From assembly GCF_018709685.1 (NCBI RefSeq), contig NZ_JABDHQ010000006.1, positions 1-64,000 on the forward strand: 64,000 nt of DNA, in the 5' to 3' direction. This DNA is from Akkermansia muciniphila (GTDB lineage: Bacteria > Verrucomicrobiota > Verrucomicrobiia > Verrucomicrobiales > Akkermansiaceae). Below the pieces are notes generated by a model, which was not told where the DNA came from, did not search any database, and was given only the letters and a program-made list of their open reading frames with translations. A program made the translations under genes and the position numbers. Every line of letters starts with the position of its first letter. Position 1 is the stretch's first letter. Positions 24,523 through 33,440 of this stretch are shown here, one piece after another.

Positions 24523-24945
24523 TTATTCTTTGTTATTGTTTGTCGTGAAGTGGTTGAATAATGCCACTACCGCCCTGTCCACTATCGTGGACTCCGAATC
24601 ATCCTGACTGGTGAAAAGCCTGCGTCCTCCCCCGGCATTGACTGCTTCCACGGTCAACGCAACCGCATCCCTGAATTCCGGGAATACTTCCCCTTCCTCC
24701 GGGAGTGGGTTGACGATGGCCTGGCTCAGCCGCACCCAGACTTGAAGCGCTTTCCAATTGTCGGATAAAACGGCAAGGTGTGATGCCACTTCATTGAAAG
24801 TTTCTGCCTGTTCCTGGGAAATATCATCCTGTGTGAAACGTCGGGACTTAATGAAGCCGTTCTTGTCCGCGAATACGGCTGTCAAGATAAGCTTTCCCCA
24901 GTTGACGGATTCGGGAAACTGGGATTGTAATTGTACGCTATTCAA
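24523..24945 (-). CDS. Hypothetical phage-associated protein
   Basis: This 140-residue acidic, mostly helical protein has no membrane segment and no motif that I recognise. It contains a block rich in acidic residues and Phe (PLPEEGEVFPEFRDAVALTVEAV). Its stop is 5 bp before the tail-fibre start, so the two are co-transcribed. The position suggests a virion or tail-assembly accessory role, but this rests on context alone. Confidence 0.55.
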   Translation of the reverse strand: MNSVQLQSQFPESVNWGKLILTAVFADKNGFIKSRRFTQDDISQEQAETFNEVASHLAVLSDNWKALQVWVRLSQAIVNPLPEEGEVFPEFRDAVALTVEAVNAGGGRRLFTSQDDSESTIVDRAVVALFNHFTTNNNKE

Positions 24946-24964
24946 AAATTATTCCGTTGGTTAT

Positions 24965-25200
24965 TCAGCTGCGCTGATCGGGGTCCAGCTCGTAGCACAC
25001 GCAAGTATTGCTGCCGATGCCGTTAAGCACCGTCGGGGACTCCAACCGGAGCAAGCCCCTCTAATAGCGTATCAATGTACAAGACAGGTGCGGCATTTGC
25101 CTGATAGGTATCCCCTGATGTCCGCCAGCTTAACAACCGTATCTGCCTTCCGGGAAAGCGGGAAAGGACAAAATTACTTCGTTGGATACCTCCTCTTACT
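24965..25200 (-). pseudogene. Frameshifted phage gene remnant
   Basis: Two overlapping minus-strand frames each look protein-like for part of this stretch. One reads ...RLLSWRTSGDTYQANAAP and goes on to a TAA near 25023. The other reads SPTVLNGIGSNTCVCYELDP and stops near 24965. Joined by one frameshift they would form a single C-terminal fragment. No start codon context or family is recognisable. I read it as decayed prophage DNA, with modest confidence. Confidence 0.3.
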
Positions 25201-25638
25201 CAATAATCTTGAAATCTGCAGGAACAACCAGCTTCGGGTCCAATCAATCAATTTGGTTCCCGAATTGTCCGTGTAATTCTTGGAAAGAGGGTTGAGATGA
25301 ATAAGCTTACGGTCAACCGCCACGTTGAACGCGCCGGATAGCGTAGATACGTACCGGATCATCGTGCCGGTGGAAACCCGTTCAAGTTCACGCTCCACAA
25401 AGTCCTTTGCCATTCCTTTGTTCACGGCGGTGAGCACCATGTTGCGCCCGTCCCCAGGAAGTCCAGGGAGTGATTCAAGCAGGAACTTTCCCGCGGACAA
25501 TCCGTTGCGGCCAGCCTCCCACGCTGTCGCACCTTCACTGGAACTCTTTGCCATCCAGGGAGTGGACAGCGGTATCCATTTATTACCTCGGTTGATGATG
25601 CCTACTATACTGTACAGTTTTTGAACCGTGTACAACAT
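25174..25638 (-). pseudogene. Truncated tyrosine recombinase (phage integrase), N-terminal part only
   Basis: This 154-residue frame ends in a sequence typical of the core-binding (SAM-like) domain of tyrosine recombinases: VSTGTMIRYVSTLSGAFNVAVDRKLIHLNPLSK. The catalytic domain with the Arg-His-Arg-Tyr residues is missing; the frame runs into unrelated sequence and stops at 25174. An intact integrase would be about 350-400 residues. It sits about 100 bp from the 3' end of tRNA-Glu, the usual position of an integrase that uses a tRNA as attachment site. The element cannot excise itself. Confidence 0.65.
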
Positions 25639-25690
25639 ACGGCACAGTTATCTTTTTTCCGTCCGCTTCCGGCGGTTCTCTCCAAAATAG

Positions 25691-25717
25691 AAAAAGCCTG
25701 ATAAAATCAGGCTTTTT
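25691..25717 (-). terminator. Bidirectional intrinsic terminator after the tRNA pair
   Basis: Arms AAAAAGCCTGAT and ATCAGGCTTTTT enclose an AAA loop, with T-runs on both strands. It lies 21 bp beyond the 3' end of tRNA-Glu and would end the tRNA transcript. Confidence 0.85.
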
Positions 25718-25738
25718 TCTTTCCACTTTTTTTGGGAG

Positions 25739-25814
25739 TGGCATCGCGTACGGGACTCGAACCCGTGTTGCCCGCGTGAAAGGCGGGAGTCCTAGACCGC
25801 TAGACGAACGCGAC
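25739..25814 (-). tRNA. tRNA-Glu (anticodon TTC)
   Basis: A complete cloverleaf of 76 nt. The acceptor stem GTCGCGT pairs with ACGCGAT (one G-U), the anticodon loop is CTTTCAC with TTC, the T-arm is ACGGGTTCGAGTCCCGT, and GCCA is encoded at the 3' end. It reads GAA/GAG. It is 22 bp after tRNA-Cys in the same direction. Its 3' end faces the prophage remnant. Confidence 0.96.
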
Positions 25815-25836
25815 TTGAACAGGTTTTACAGCATCT

Positions 25837-25911
25837 TGGAGGCGGGGGCGGGAATCGAACCCGCGAATAACGATTTTGCAGACCGTTGCCTTACCACTTG
25901 GCCACCCCGCC
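25837..25911 (-). tRNA. tRNA-Cys (anticodon GCA)
   Basis: A complete cloverleaf of 75 nt. The acceptor GGCGGGG pairs with CCCCGCC, the anticodon GCA lies in the CTGCAAA loop, the T-arm has GGGTTCGATTCCC, and the discriminator T and CCA are encoded. It is transcribed with tRNA-Glu. The region 25912-26189 holds no further gene. Confidence 0.96.
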
Positions 25912-26189
25912 GCTGATGTTGTGCGCGGATACTAGGGGAAAGAACCGCGGGTGTCAATCTCGTTTTTGGAAAAGATGCCTTGTTTCTGCGGAAGGCTGCG
26001 GGAGAATCCGGCCAGCTTTCTCCGGGAAAATACGGATTAAAGCGGGATGATGGGGGGCGGCTCTTGAATGGCGCGGCCAGGAGGTTCCATAGAAGAACGT
26101 ATAAAGGCCTGCGGTGCTTCCTGGCCTTTATTGAAAATCAACCCGGGCCGGGGAGAAATGCCCTTTTCCGTCCGTACTCAAGAGAGCAG

Positions 26190-26768
26190 TCAGCGGTTGG
26201 ACAGCAGTTGCTTCATGTCCGGGAGACGGAAGTGCAAAGGGGGAAGTTCCGTTTCCAGGGCGGCTGCTTTTTCCTTCCGCAGGGTTTCCGCCCGTTCTTC
26301 CAGTTGGCGGGCTGAGGCCAGGATTTTGCGTATTTCCTGCCGCCCGCGGCCTATGTGGGAGGCGGCGCGGGCCGGGTCAGGAGTGAATTCCGGACCTCCC
26401 TTGAGGTATTTTTCAAAGTATTGCTGGTAGCGTTCCGCCAATTCCCGCCCCTTGGCAAAGAGCTGGCGGTCTTCCTCCACGTAGGCCACCACGGCGGGGT
26501 CCACGTCTTTCGTGCTCAGGTCCGCCAGTTCTTCATCCCGCTCCCGCAGCAGGTCCGCCGCGTCCTTACTGCTTTCCGCCAGGCCCGGAAGGGTGGGGTT
26601 CTTTTTCAGTTTAAGGAGGCGCTGCACCAGCGCGTCGCTCTTTTCCGAGTATTCCGTATTGATGTCAGCCGCTTTTTTCCAGTAGGAAACGGTAGGGTCA
26701 CCGCAGGAGGTCATCAGTAGTGCGGCCGCCACAGGGAGCATGCGGCGAAGGAAGGTAAGGGAAGTCAT
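26190..26768 (-). CDS. Hypothetical coiled-coil lipoprotein
   Basis: This 192-residue protein has a lipoprotein signal peptide with lipobox LMTSC (Cys about residue 22). It is then almost entirely charged and helical, with long Lys/Glu/Arg heptad-like stretches, so a coiled coil anchored to a membrane is likely. No known domain is visible. It lies 84 bp after the Ser/Thr kinase gene on the same strand and may be its downstream partner. Function unknown. Confidence 0.75.
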   Translation of the reverse strand: MTSLTFLRRMLPVAAALLMTSCGDPTVSYWKKAADINTEYSEKSDALVQRLLKLKKNPTLPGLAESSKDAADLLRERDEELADLSTKDVDPAVVAYVEEDRQLFAKGRELAERYQQYFEKYLKGGPEFTPDPARAASHIGRGRQEIRKILASARQLEERAETLRKEKAAALETELPPLHFRLPDMKQLLSNR

Positions 26769-26852
26769 GTTGCCTTTGTAGCATTCCCAAGGATGGAAGC
26801 AAGGATGTTTTATGAATCCTTCTACGCGGATCGGAGTGGAAGACGCTGTCCG

Positions 26853-29603
26853 TCAGTTGGTTCCATTTCTGGAACGTTTCTTTTCCGCGGGGGGTGGCAT
26901 TTCCACCACGCCGCTGCTGGCTCCGGGCGTCAGCAGGATTTCCACCTCCAGAGGGAGGGTGGTATCCGCCAGCAGTCCTTCCGGGATGGAGATGCCGATG
27001 GGGGCGGAGCTTTTGCCGGGCAATACTTCCTGGGGGGAGATGATGTCCAGAATGAGGCGCCCGTGCTGGAGAATGTTGATCTTGCTGATGGAGAAGGCGT
27101 CTTTCATGCCTGTGTTATGCAACGTGACGCCCTTGAGCTGGGTGGGGGCAAACGGTCCCGGAATGGTGAACCGCAGGATGGTGGATTCTCCTGAAGCGAG
27201 CGGCAGGGGGAGCCAGTACGCCGCAATGTCCGCCCTGGGGTTCAGGCTGTCCGTGAGGTAGCCGGAGCCGTTGAGGCGTTCCATCATGAGGTGGGAAAGT
27301 TCCGAGGAAGCGGGCACGCCCCACCCCTGTGAGTACATGAGGGAGAGCAGGTACATGGCCTCCTGGTCCCGGTACTGGACGGCCATTCTCAGGAACCGCG
27401 CCGCCTGGGCGTAATCCCGTGACGCCAGCGGGGGCTGCTGGGGCAGGCGGGGGAAGTAGGAGGGGATGTCCATGAGTAGGATGCCCAGCTCCTTCATGGC
27501 CTCGTAGCATCCTCCGGTGGCGGAACGGTAGAGCCATTCCACGCCTTCTTCAGGCCGGGGGCCTCCGGGGCAGTCCGGAGACATGAGGGCTTTCCCCAGT
27601 ACCTGCTGGGCAATGGGGTAGCCGGCTCTGGCCAGTTGCTCCAGGGCCGCCAGCGTGTCCGGCGTGGCGTCCGCATGGTTCAGGACGTCTCCGTGGCCCG
27701 GTGTTGGCGTAGTGACTGCCGCCACCAGCCCCTTGTAAACCGGGTCATGCAGCAGGGCAGGCTCCGGCGCAGGCGGCGCGGCAATGAAACGGATTTTGGG
27801 GAACGCCTCTTCCGTGCGTTCCGTCTCGCTTTTGAAACAGGCCATTTGCATGGGAACGGTCTTGTGCGCGGCGGTTTCAAAGGTGTACGTGTAAACACGG
27901 TCCGTGGACAGTTCCGGGAGGGACGGGAAGAAGAACGTGCTGGTGGACTGTCCCGGCACCGTGAAGGAGGGGACCGGGTTGACGGAGCGGTCCACGAGGG
28001 CGCCGTTGGAGTCCCGGATAGTGAGGTGAATTTCCTCGCCGCCGGAGGGCGGCGTGATTTGAAGATAAATGCAGGAGATGCGCAGTTTTTCCGGCAGGAT
28101 GGAGGGGAGGCCGGAGCGGGTGAGGATCGTGTCATCAAGGCGCAGGTGGAATTCCTGGAGCGTCCGCGGTTCCAGCGCCGCGTCTTCCGTCATTTTAAGT
28201 TCCGGAATGCGGATGGACGCCAGGTCCCTGGGTGGGGCCGTCAGTTCCCGTCCATTGGAATTGGCGGCGGGCTGCTGGATGGCTTCCTTGATGGTGTTGA
28301 TGGTGGTGCCCATGGGGGCCTTCTTCAGGTAGTCCGTCAGGTAGACCGCTCCGGCGGCCAGCAGAAGGGTGCAGGCGCTGCCCACCATCAGGTACATCAT
28401 GTGGCGGTTGCGGCGGAGGGTGCGTGCCGACAGCCTCCGGGAGGGGGAATGGAGGCCGCCCGGGCTGGCGGCGGGATTGTTGTTCCCGGATTTTTTTTCA
28501 GCGCAGGGGCGCGGCATCCCTTCCGGATGGATGTAGTGGATGTCTGCCGGGGACAGGTGGATGGTGGCGGAGGATTCCTCTCCGGAAATGGCGCAGATGT
28601 CGTGAATCCATTCCCGGGCGTTCTGGTAGCGGCAGTTGATCTGGGGGGAGAGCGCCTTGTCCAGGGACAGCAGGAACTGCCGGGAATAAAAGCGCGTGAG
28701 CACGGGATCACTGTGCAGGGGCTGCATGCCGTCTTCCGCCAGGCGCACTTCCGCCCGTTCCGGCGGGTGGCCCGTGAGCAGGGCGTAAAAGGTGGCGCCC
28801 ACGGAATAAAGGTCGCTCCAGGGGCCGATGTTCGTTTTTCCCAGAGCCTGTTCCGGGGAGGAATACCCCTGGGTGGTCAGGACGGTGGCGGCGTGCAGCT
28901 TCAGGGCATGGCGCGCCGCGCCGAAGTCGATCAGCACGGGCGTGCCCTCCTCCGTCAGCAGGATGTTGCCGGGCTTGATGTCACGGTGGTAGATGTGCCG
29001 GGAATGGAGGTAGTCCAGGATACGGAGCAGGCGCGTCAGCAGCCCCTTGAGTTCATCCTCCGTGTAACGGTGGCCCGTGCTGTGGAGCTTTTCCCCCAGA
29101 AAGTCCAGGGAGAGCCCGGTGATGTGCTCCATGGCGAAGTAGGCCGTGCCGTTGGCTTCAAAGACGGACAGGATTCTGACGATGCCGGGATGGTTGAGTT
29201 CCGCCAGCGTCTGGGCCTCACTCAGGAAGCTTTTCAGGGCCCAGGTGTAATTTTCCAGGTCGTGTTCATTGTTGGGGCGGATGTGCCCGGTCAGCGGGTC
29301 CCGGTAGGAGCAGCTGGAGGGAAAGTTTTCCTTGATGACCACGTTGCGGTTCAGGAACAGGTCCTTGGCCAGATAAGTGATGCCGAAGCCTCCGCTGCCC
29401 AGGACGCGGATGATTTCATACTGTTCCAGGCGCGTGCCGGGCGCCAGTTCCCTCTGGTAGACGAAAAAAGCGCCTTTTTCTTCCGCATGGGGAAGAGGGG
29501 GGCGGCCGGGCAGAATCTGTTCCAGGCCTGTCGTCGGTGCGGGAGGCGGGACTTGCCCTGTCGTCCGGGGCTGGTCATCTGGATGGCCTTCTTCTGCTGG
29601 CAT
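26853..29603 (-). CDS. Transmembrane Ser/Thr protein kinase with Sel1-like repeat region
   Basis: This is a 916-residue Hanks-type kinase. After a Pro-rich 40-residue start, the kinase domain (about 60-340) has the Gly loop LGSGGFGITYLA, the VIK lysine, catalytic HRDIKPGN and DFG in LIDFGAAR, plus APE-like SSPEQ. All key residues are intact. One transmembrane helix follows near 400-420. The extracytoplasmic part has a beta-rich segment, Sel1/TPR-like repeats (AQQVLGKALMSPDC...) around 690-800, and a C-terminal beta domain. It probably senses periplasmic signals and phosphorylates cytoplasmic targets. A ParA gene and a second kinase lie upstream on the same strand. Confidence 0.92.
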   Translation of the reverse strand: MPAEEGHPDDQPRTTGQVPPPAPTTGLEQILPGRPPLPHAEEKGAFFVYQRELAPGTRLEQYEIIRVLGSGGFGITYLAKDLFLNRNVVIKENFPSSCSYRDPLTGHIRPNNEHDLENYTWALKSFLSEAQTLAELNHPGIVRILSVFEANGTAYFAMEHITGLSLDFLGEKLHSTGHRYTEDELKGLLTRLLRILDYLHSRHIYHRDIKPGNILLTEEGTPVLIDFGAARHALKLHAATVLTTQGYSSPEQALGKTNIGPWSDLYSVGATFYALLTGHPPERAEVRLAEDGMQPLHSDPVLTRFYSRQFLLSLDKALSPQINCRYQNAREWIHDICAISGEESSATIHLSPADIHYIHPEGMPRPCAEKKSGNNNPAASPGGLHSPSRRLSARTLRRNRHMMYLMVGSACTLLLAAGAVYLTDYLKKAPMGTTINTIKEAIQQPAANSNGRELTAPPRDLASIRIPELKMTEDAALEPRTLQEFHLRLDDTILTRSGLPSILPEKLRISCIYLQITPPSGGEEIHLTIRDSNGALVDRSVNPVPSFTVPGQSTSTFFFPSLPELSTDRVYTYTFETAAHKTVPMQMACFKSETERTEEAFPKIRFIAAPPAPEPALLHDPVYKGLVAAVTTPTPGHGDVLNHADATPDTLAALEQLARAGYPIAQQVLGKALMSPDCPGGPRPEEGVEWLYRSATGGCYEAMKELGILLMDIPSYFPRLPQQPPLASRDYAQAARFLRMAVQYRDQEAMYLLSLMYSQGWGVPASSELSHLMMERLNGSGYLTDSLNPRADIAAYWLPLPLASGESTILRFTIPGPFAPTQLKGVTLHNTGMKDAFSISKINILQHGRLILDIISPQEVLPGKSSAPIGISIPEGLLADTTLPLEVEILLTPGASSGVVEMPPPAEKKRSRNGTN

Positions 29604-29841
29604 GAGGGAAAGTTCCTGAAGCGGAAGCTACGGGCATTCTCATATGCCGGGTGCGGCAAGTCAAGGTGAATGCCTGTTTTCCTGCGTTCAGGGCTGCCGG
29701 CTCCCGGAGGGGTGCCCGGAATGGCGCAAGTTAAGTGGACGGAACAGGCTTACGGGGCGGGGTGGAGGCTTCTTTCTGCCTTGTCCTTCCGTTCGCCTCA
29801 TCCATGAAATTCATTCCTGTGGAAGCCGTCCTTTCACGTGT

Positions 29842-30612
29842 TCAGGGCTTGTGGCGCCTGATGAATTCCCGTGCGGCCTTCAGATAGGCGTCCGCCGCCG
29901 TGCCGGAAGGATCATGTTCAAAGATGGTATGGCCGAAGCTGGGCGCCTCCCCGAGCCGGATGGAGCGGGGAATAACCGTCTTGTACAGCATCTGGGGCAG
30001 GTGTTTTTCCACCTGGTCAATGACCTGGCGGGAGAGGTTGGTGCGGCCGTCATACATGGTCATCAGCACTCCTTCATGCCTGATGCGGGGATTGGCTCCG
30101 CTGGCGCAGATCTGCGCCGTCACGTGCAGGATTTTGGCCAGCCCTTCCAGCCCGAACCATTCGCATTGCAGGGGCGTCAGCACTTCGTCGCAGGCGGCAA
30201 GGGCGGAAGTCATCAGGACGCCCAGCGAGGGCGGCGTATCCATGATGCAATAGTCGTACGCTTCCGACTCCCGCAGGGGGGCGAGCGTTTCCCGGAGCCT
30301 GGTCAGGTGGTTGCCGGACCGGGCCAGCTCTATTTCCACGCCGGCCAGGTCCATGGTGGAGGGAATGATGTCCAGCCGTTTTCTGCCGGAAGGCACAATG
30401 CACTCTTCCGCCGGAAGCTGGCCGAGCAGGGCCGGATACAGGCTGGGCATGTCTTTTCCGTCAATGCCCATGCCGCTGGTGGCATTGGCCTGCGGGTCCA
30501 GGTCAATGACAAGGATTTTCTTCTTCAGCTGGGCCAGGGCGGCGGCCAGGTTGATGGCCGTGGTGGTTTTTCCCACTCCCCCCTTCTGGTTGGCGATGGC
30601 GATGATTTTCAT
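29842..30612 (-). CDS. parA: ParA/Soj-family ATPase
   Basis: This is a 256-residue deviant Walker-A ATPase. The opening [21 protein letters not shown] carries the signature Lys, [11 protein letters not shown] is the switch/Walker A' block, and [13 protein letters not shown] is Walker B. Such proteins bind DNA non-specifically as ATP dimers and position chromosomes or cargo. No parB follows and no parS-like site was seen, so it is either the chromosomal Soj separated from ParB or an orphan cargo-positioning ATPase. It lies between two Ser/Thr kinase genes, all on the minus strand. Confidence 0.92.
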   Translation of the reverse strand: MKIIAIANQKGGVGKTTTAINLAAALAQLKKKILVIDLDPQANATSGMGIDGKDMPSLYPALLGQLPAEECIVPSGRKRLDIIPSTMDLAGVEIELARSGNHLTRLRETLAPLRESEAYDYCIMDTPPSLGVLMTSALAACDEVLTPLQCEWFGLEGLAKILHVTAQICASGANPRIRHEGVLMTMYDGRTNLSRQVIDQVEKHLPQMLYKTVIPRSIRLGEAPSFGHTIFEHDPSGTAADAYLKAAREFIRRHKP

Positions 30613-30742
30613 TCGGGAAAAGGGTGCGGGGAAAAGGTAGCATAACGGGAGGCCCTTTCAACCATTTTCCCGGAGAGGCCGGGCGGCCTGCCGGCTGCAG
30701 CGGGCCTTCCCCTTTCGGGAACGGCTTGTTGCGTGGAACGGA

Positions 30743-30763
30743 GGAGCAGGGGAAATCTGCTCC
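30743..30763 (-). terminator. Hairpin downstream of the second kinase gene
   Basis: Arms GGAGCAG and CTGCTCC enclose a 7-nt loop, 24 bp past the kinase stop. There is no T-run, so a Rho-independent role is uncertain. The remaining gap before parA shows nothing else. Confidence 0.35.
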
Positions 30764-30786
30764 TGCGGAGGTGGCGCGCCCCGGCG

Positions 30787-33426
30787 TCAGGGGGCCGTGG
30801 GGGCGGCGGGACGGTCGGAAGACAGGATGAGGCGGAAGCCGAGCGCGTTATCCCGTGTGTTTTCCGGCAGGGGGGTGCGGATGGAAGTAGTGAGCTGCTT
30901 GGGGCGGAAGGAGAGGTAGCTGCCTCCGCGGGCTACGCCGTAGTTGCGGATGGGGAGGGATTCCGGCCCTCCGTAGGAATCGTCCACCCATTCCATGACG
31001 TTCCCCTCCAGGTCATACAGGCCCAGGTGGTTGGGCGGGAAGGTCTTCACGGGCGCCGTATACGGCTGTCCGTCCTCATACCCCACGATGACGCGGGAGG
31101 AAGGAAGGTAAATCAGGGCGGACTGGTCCGCAAAATTGCCTGTTTTATCCGGCGGCGGCCATGAGTAACCCCACGGGAACACCTCCCGGGAGTTTTCATG
31201 AGGCAGCGTCTTTTCATACGGGGAGGACCCCTTTTCATCCGTCAGGCGCACCCAGGAGCTCCATTCCTCGTCCGTAGGCAGGCGGTAGGAATCGTGCTGG
31301 TCAATCAGCCCCTGGGCCCGTTCCTTGTTGGTAAGCCAAGTGGCAAAGGCGCGCGCGTCCTGCCTGCTGACGTTCACCACCGGGTGGTTCTCCCCCTGGG
31401 GGAAGCCGGGCCGGGCCGGAGCTTTCCTCCCCGTGGCTTTCAGGAACTGCTGGAAATCCTTCACGCGCACCTCATGGGACATGACCAGGACGTTTCCCCC
31501 TACCGGGGCCATCTGCATGCCCAGGCTGTTGGTCCAGGGTGAGCCGAAGATCACGGATTTGTCCGGCTCCAGCTGGAGGGAAAGGTATAAATCCTGCGGG
31601 TCCAGCCCCCGGCGCCGCATGGTGGCATGCCCCGGCAGTTTGATTTCAATCACGTAGGGTACCTGGTTGACGTATTCCTCAATGGGCGTGCGGCCAATGA
31701 GCCTGTTGTTGAAAAAGACGCTGGCTCCCGGCGGATTGGTGGTGACGGTGATGGGAACCTGGAACACGCGGGTGACGTTCAGGACGTAGGCGCTGTGGCC
31801 GTCCGTGCCTCCGGATGTTTGCGGCAGGGGGTCCGCATTGATGGAGAATTCCTTGCCCAGCAGCCCCTCCCGTTCGCATTTCTTGTTCAGCCATGCCAGG
31901 TAGGCCGTGATGCCGTCCTGTGTGAGCAGGGCCACGTCCTTTTCCGGATGGCCCGGTTCCGTCTGTTCCCGCTTCATCTGGTAGTTCCCCTTCTGGCGGT
32001 CCTCCTTCAGGAACTTGTTGAACAGGGCGGCGGTGAGGGGGCCTTGCGCCACGTGGCGCGTTTCCGCGGGCAGGTACGTGACTCCCTCCGTATCCTTCCA
32101 CGGCTGGCTGTCCGTGGGGGGATGGTACTCCTTCAGCACGCCGCCCAGGGCCAGCGTGGAACCGCCCTTGACGGTGCCCGCCTCCTCCTTGTCCGCGAAG
32201 CCCGATTTCTTGATGGTATAAGCCACGGAAGCGCCGGAGGGCAGCTCAATGGGGCCGTAGGGCGTTTCATCCAGGTAATTGCCGTCCGCATCATATACGG
32301 ATGCTCCCGCCGGGGAGCTGGTCACCAGAACGTACCCGGTCCGGGATTCCTCCTCCGGGGTGGCGGCCTGGGGGTCCTGGCGGACGTCTGCGGCGGGTTC
32401 TTCCGGAAGATGCTGGCTGTTGTTGAGCCACAGGGCCCCCCAGTACGCGGTGAAAGCCCCGGCTACGGCCGCGGCCAGCAGCTGGAGGGTGCGCCTGAGC
32501 TTGCGGCGCTTCTTTTTCTTATGAAGGCGGAAGCGGGAAGGTACTTCATACCCCCGCAGGGCGTCTATCTTTTCCGCCAGTTCTTCCGCGGAATCAATGG
32601 TGCACTCCTCCACGCGGGGTTCCGCCGCCTGGCAGATGATCGTGTTGAACGCCTGCCACTTCTTGCGCACGGTGCCTTCCGGCAGGTCATCCGGAAGTTC
32701 GGGAAAATCCATGCGGTCCTTTCCCGTGCTGATCTCATATAAAACCTTGGCCAGGGCGTAAACGTCCGCCCGCCGGGTGCCGGGGCCGTCCGGGGGGATG
32801 AACCCCTCCGTGCCCACAAAGCTGCGCTGGTCCAGATGGGCCACCAGGCCGATGTCCGCCAGCTTGGGCCGCCCGTTGACGAAGATGACGTTCGCCGGCT
32901 TGATGTCCCGGTGCGTCAGGTTCTTGCTATGCAGGTACAGCAGGGCGTGGGCCAATTGGCTGCCTACCTCCAGGCAGTAATCCAGCGGCAGGGGCTTGTT
33001 GCCGGAAAACTTCTTGTCCGTCTGGAGCGTGCGGGGAATATACTCGTCCGGCGTGATATGGACGCCCGTGCGGGCGTCGTCGCCCAGCTCCATGACGTAA
33101 TAGTAAAACGGGGAATCCTGGTCGTGCCTCCCCACGTGCAGGATGTGGACCAGCCCCGGATGGTTGCGGGCAATGGGCTCATACTGCAGGATGCCCTCAA
33201 ACTCCCGGTTGAAGGTGCGCTCGTCCTCAAAATCCTCCCTCCAGACGATTTTTACGGCGCGCCATGCCCCGGTCAGGGAGCGGGCCAGCCAGACCTCCCC
33301 ATACGCGCCGCTGCCTATCTGGCGGACGACTTCATGGTCCGGGATGGAAGGAGTGGGACGCACCACCCGCTTGACGGGCAGCGTCGGCAGATTGCCGCCG
33401 GGCATGGGTGGTGCGTCCGAAGTCAT
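30787..33426 (-). CDS. Ser/Thr protein kinase with PEGA and formylglycine-generating-enzyme-like domains
   Basis: This is an 879-residue kinase. The kinase domain (about 30-300) has the Gly loop IGSGAYGEVWLA, the AVKIVW lysine and HRDIKPAN. DFG is replaced by DIG (LADIGLVA). A Lys/Arg-rich stretch leads to one transmembrane helix near 330-350. Outside are two PEGA domains (VTSSPAGASVYDADGNYL and VTTNPPGASVFFNNRLIGRTP) and a C-terminal FGE-sulfatase/SUMF1-like domain (about 680-870: LPTDEEWSSWVRL, DLEGNVMEWVDD, ARGGSY). The FGE fold here is probably a ligand-binding module rather than an enzyme. It is 14 bp downstream of kbl's partner region on the same strand. Confidence 0.92.
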   Translation of the reverse strand: MTSDAPPMPGGNLPTLPVKRVVRPTPSIPDHEVVRQIGSGAYGEVWLARSLTGAWRAVKIVWREDFEDERTFNREFEGILQYEPIARNHPGLVHILHVGRHDQDSPFYYYVMELGDDARTGVHITPDEYIPRTLQTDKKFSGNKPLPLDYCLEVGSQLAHALLYLHSKNLTHRDIKPANVIFVNGRPKLADIGLVAHLDQRSFVGTEGFIPPDGPGTRRADVYALAKVLYEISTGKDRMDFPELPDDLPEGTVRKKWQAFNTIICQAAEPRVEECTIDSAEELAEKIDALRGYEVPSRFRLHKKKKRRKLRRTLQLLAAAVAGAFTAYWGALWLNNSQHLPEEPAADVRQDPQAATPEEESRTGYVLVTSSPAGASVYDADGNYLDETPYGPIELPSGASVAYTIKKSGFADKEEAGTVKGGSTLALGGVLKEYHPPTDSQPWKDTEGVTYLPAETRHVAQGPLTAALFNKFLKEDRQKGNYQMKREQTEPGHPEKDVALLTQDGITAYLAWLNKKCEREGLLGKEFSINADPLPQTSGGTDGHSAYVLNVTRVFQVPITVTTNPPGASVFFNNRLIGRTPIEEYVNQVPYVIEIKLPGHATMRRRGLDPQDLYLSLQLEPDKSVIFGSPWTNSLGMQMAPVGGNVLVMSHEVRVKDFQQFLKATGRKAPARPGFPQGENHPVVNVSRQDARAFATWLTNKERAQGLIDQHDSYRLPTDEEWSSWVRLTDEKGSSPYEKTLPHENSREVFPWGYSWPPPDKTGNFADQSALIYLPSSRVIVGYEDGQPYTAPVKTFPPNHLGLYDLEGNVMEWVDDSYGGPESLPIRNYGVARGGSYLSFRPKQLTTSIRTPLPENTRDNALGFRLILSSDRPAAPTAP

Positions 33427-33440
33427 GGGGGATGCGGGAA

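Noticed and set aside
27636..29669. 677-codon open frame on the plus strand
   Set aside because: It lies opposite the Ser/Thr kinase with intact catalytic motifs; composition is typical of antisense frames in GC-rich DNA.
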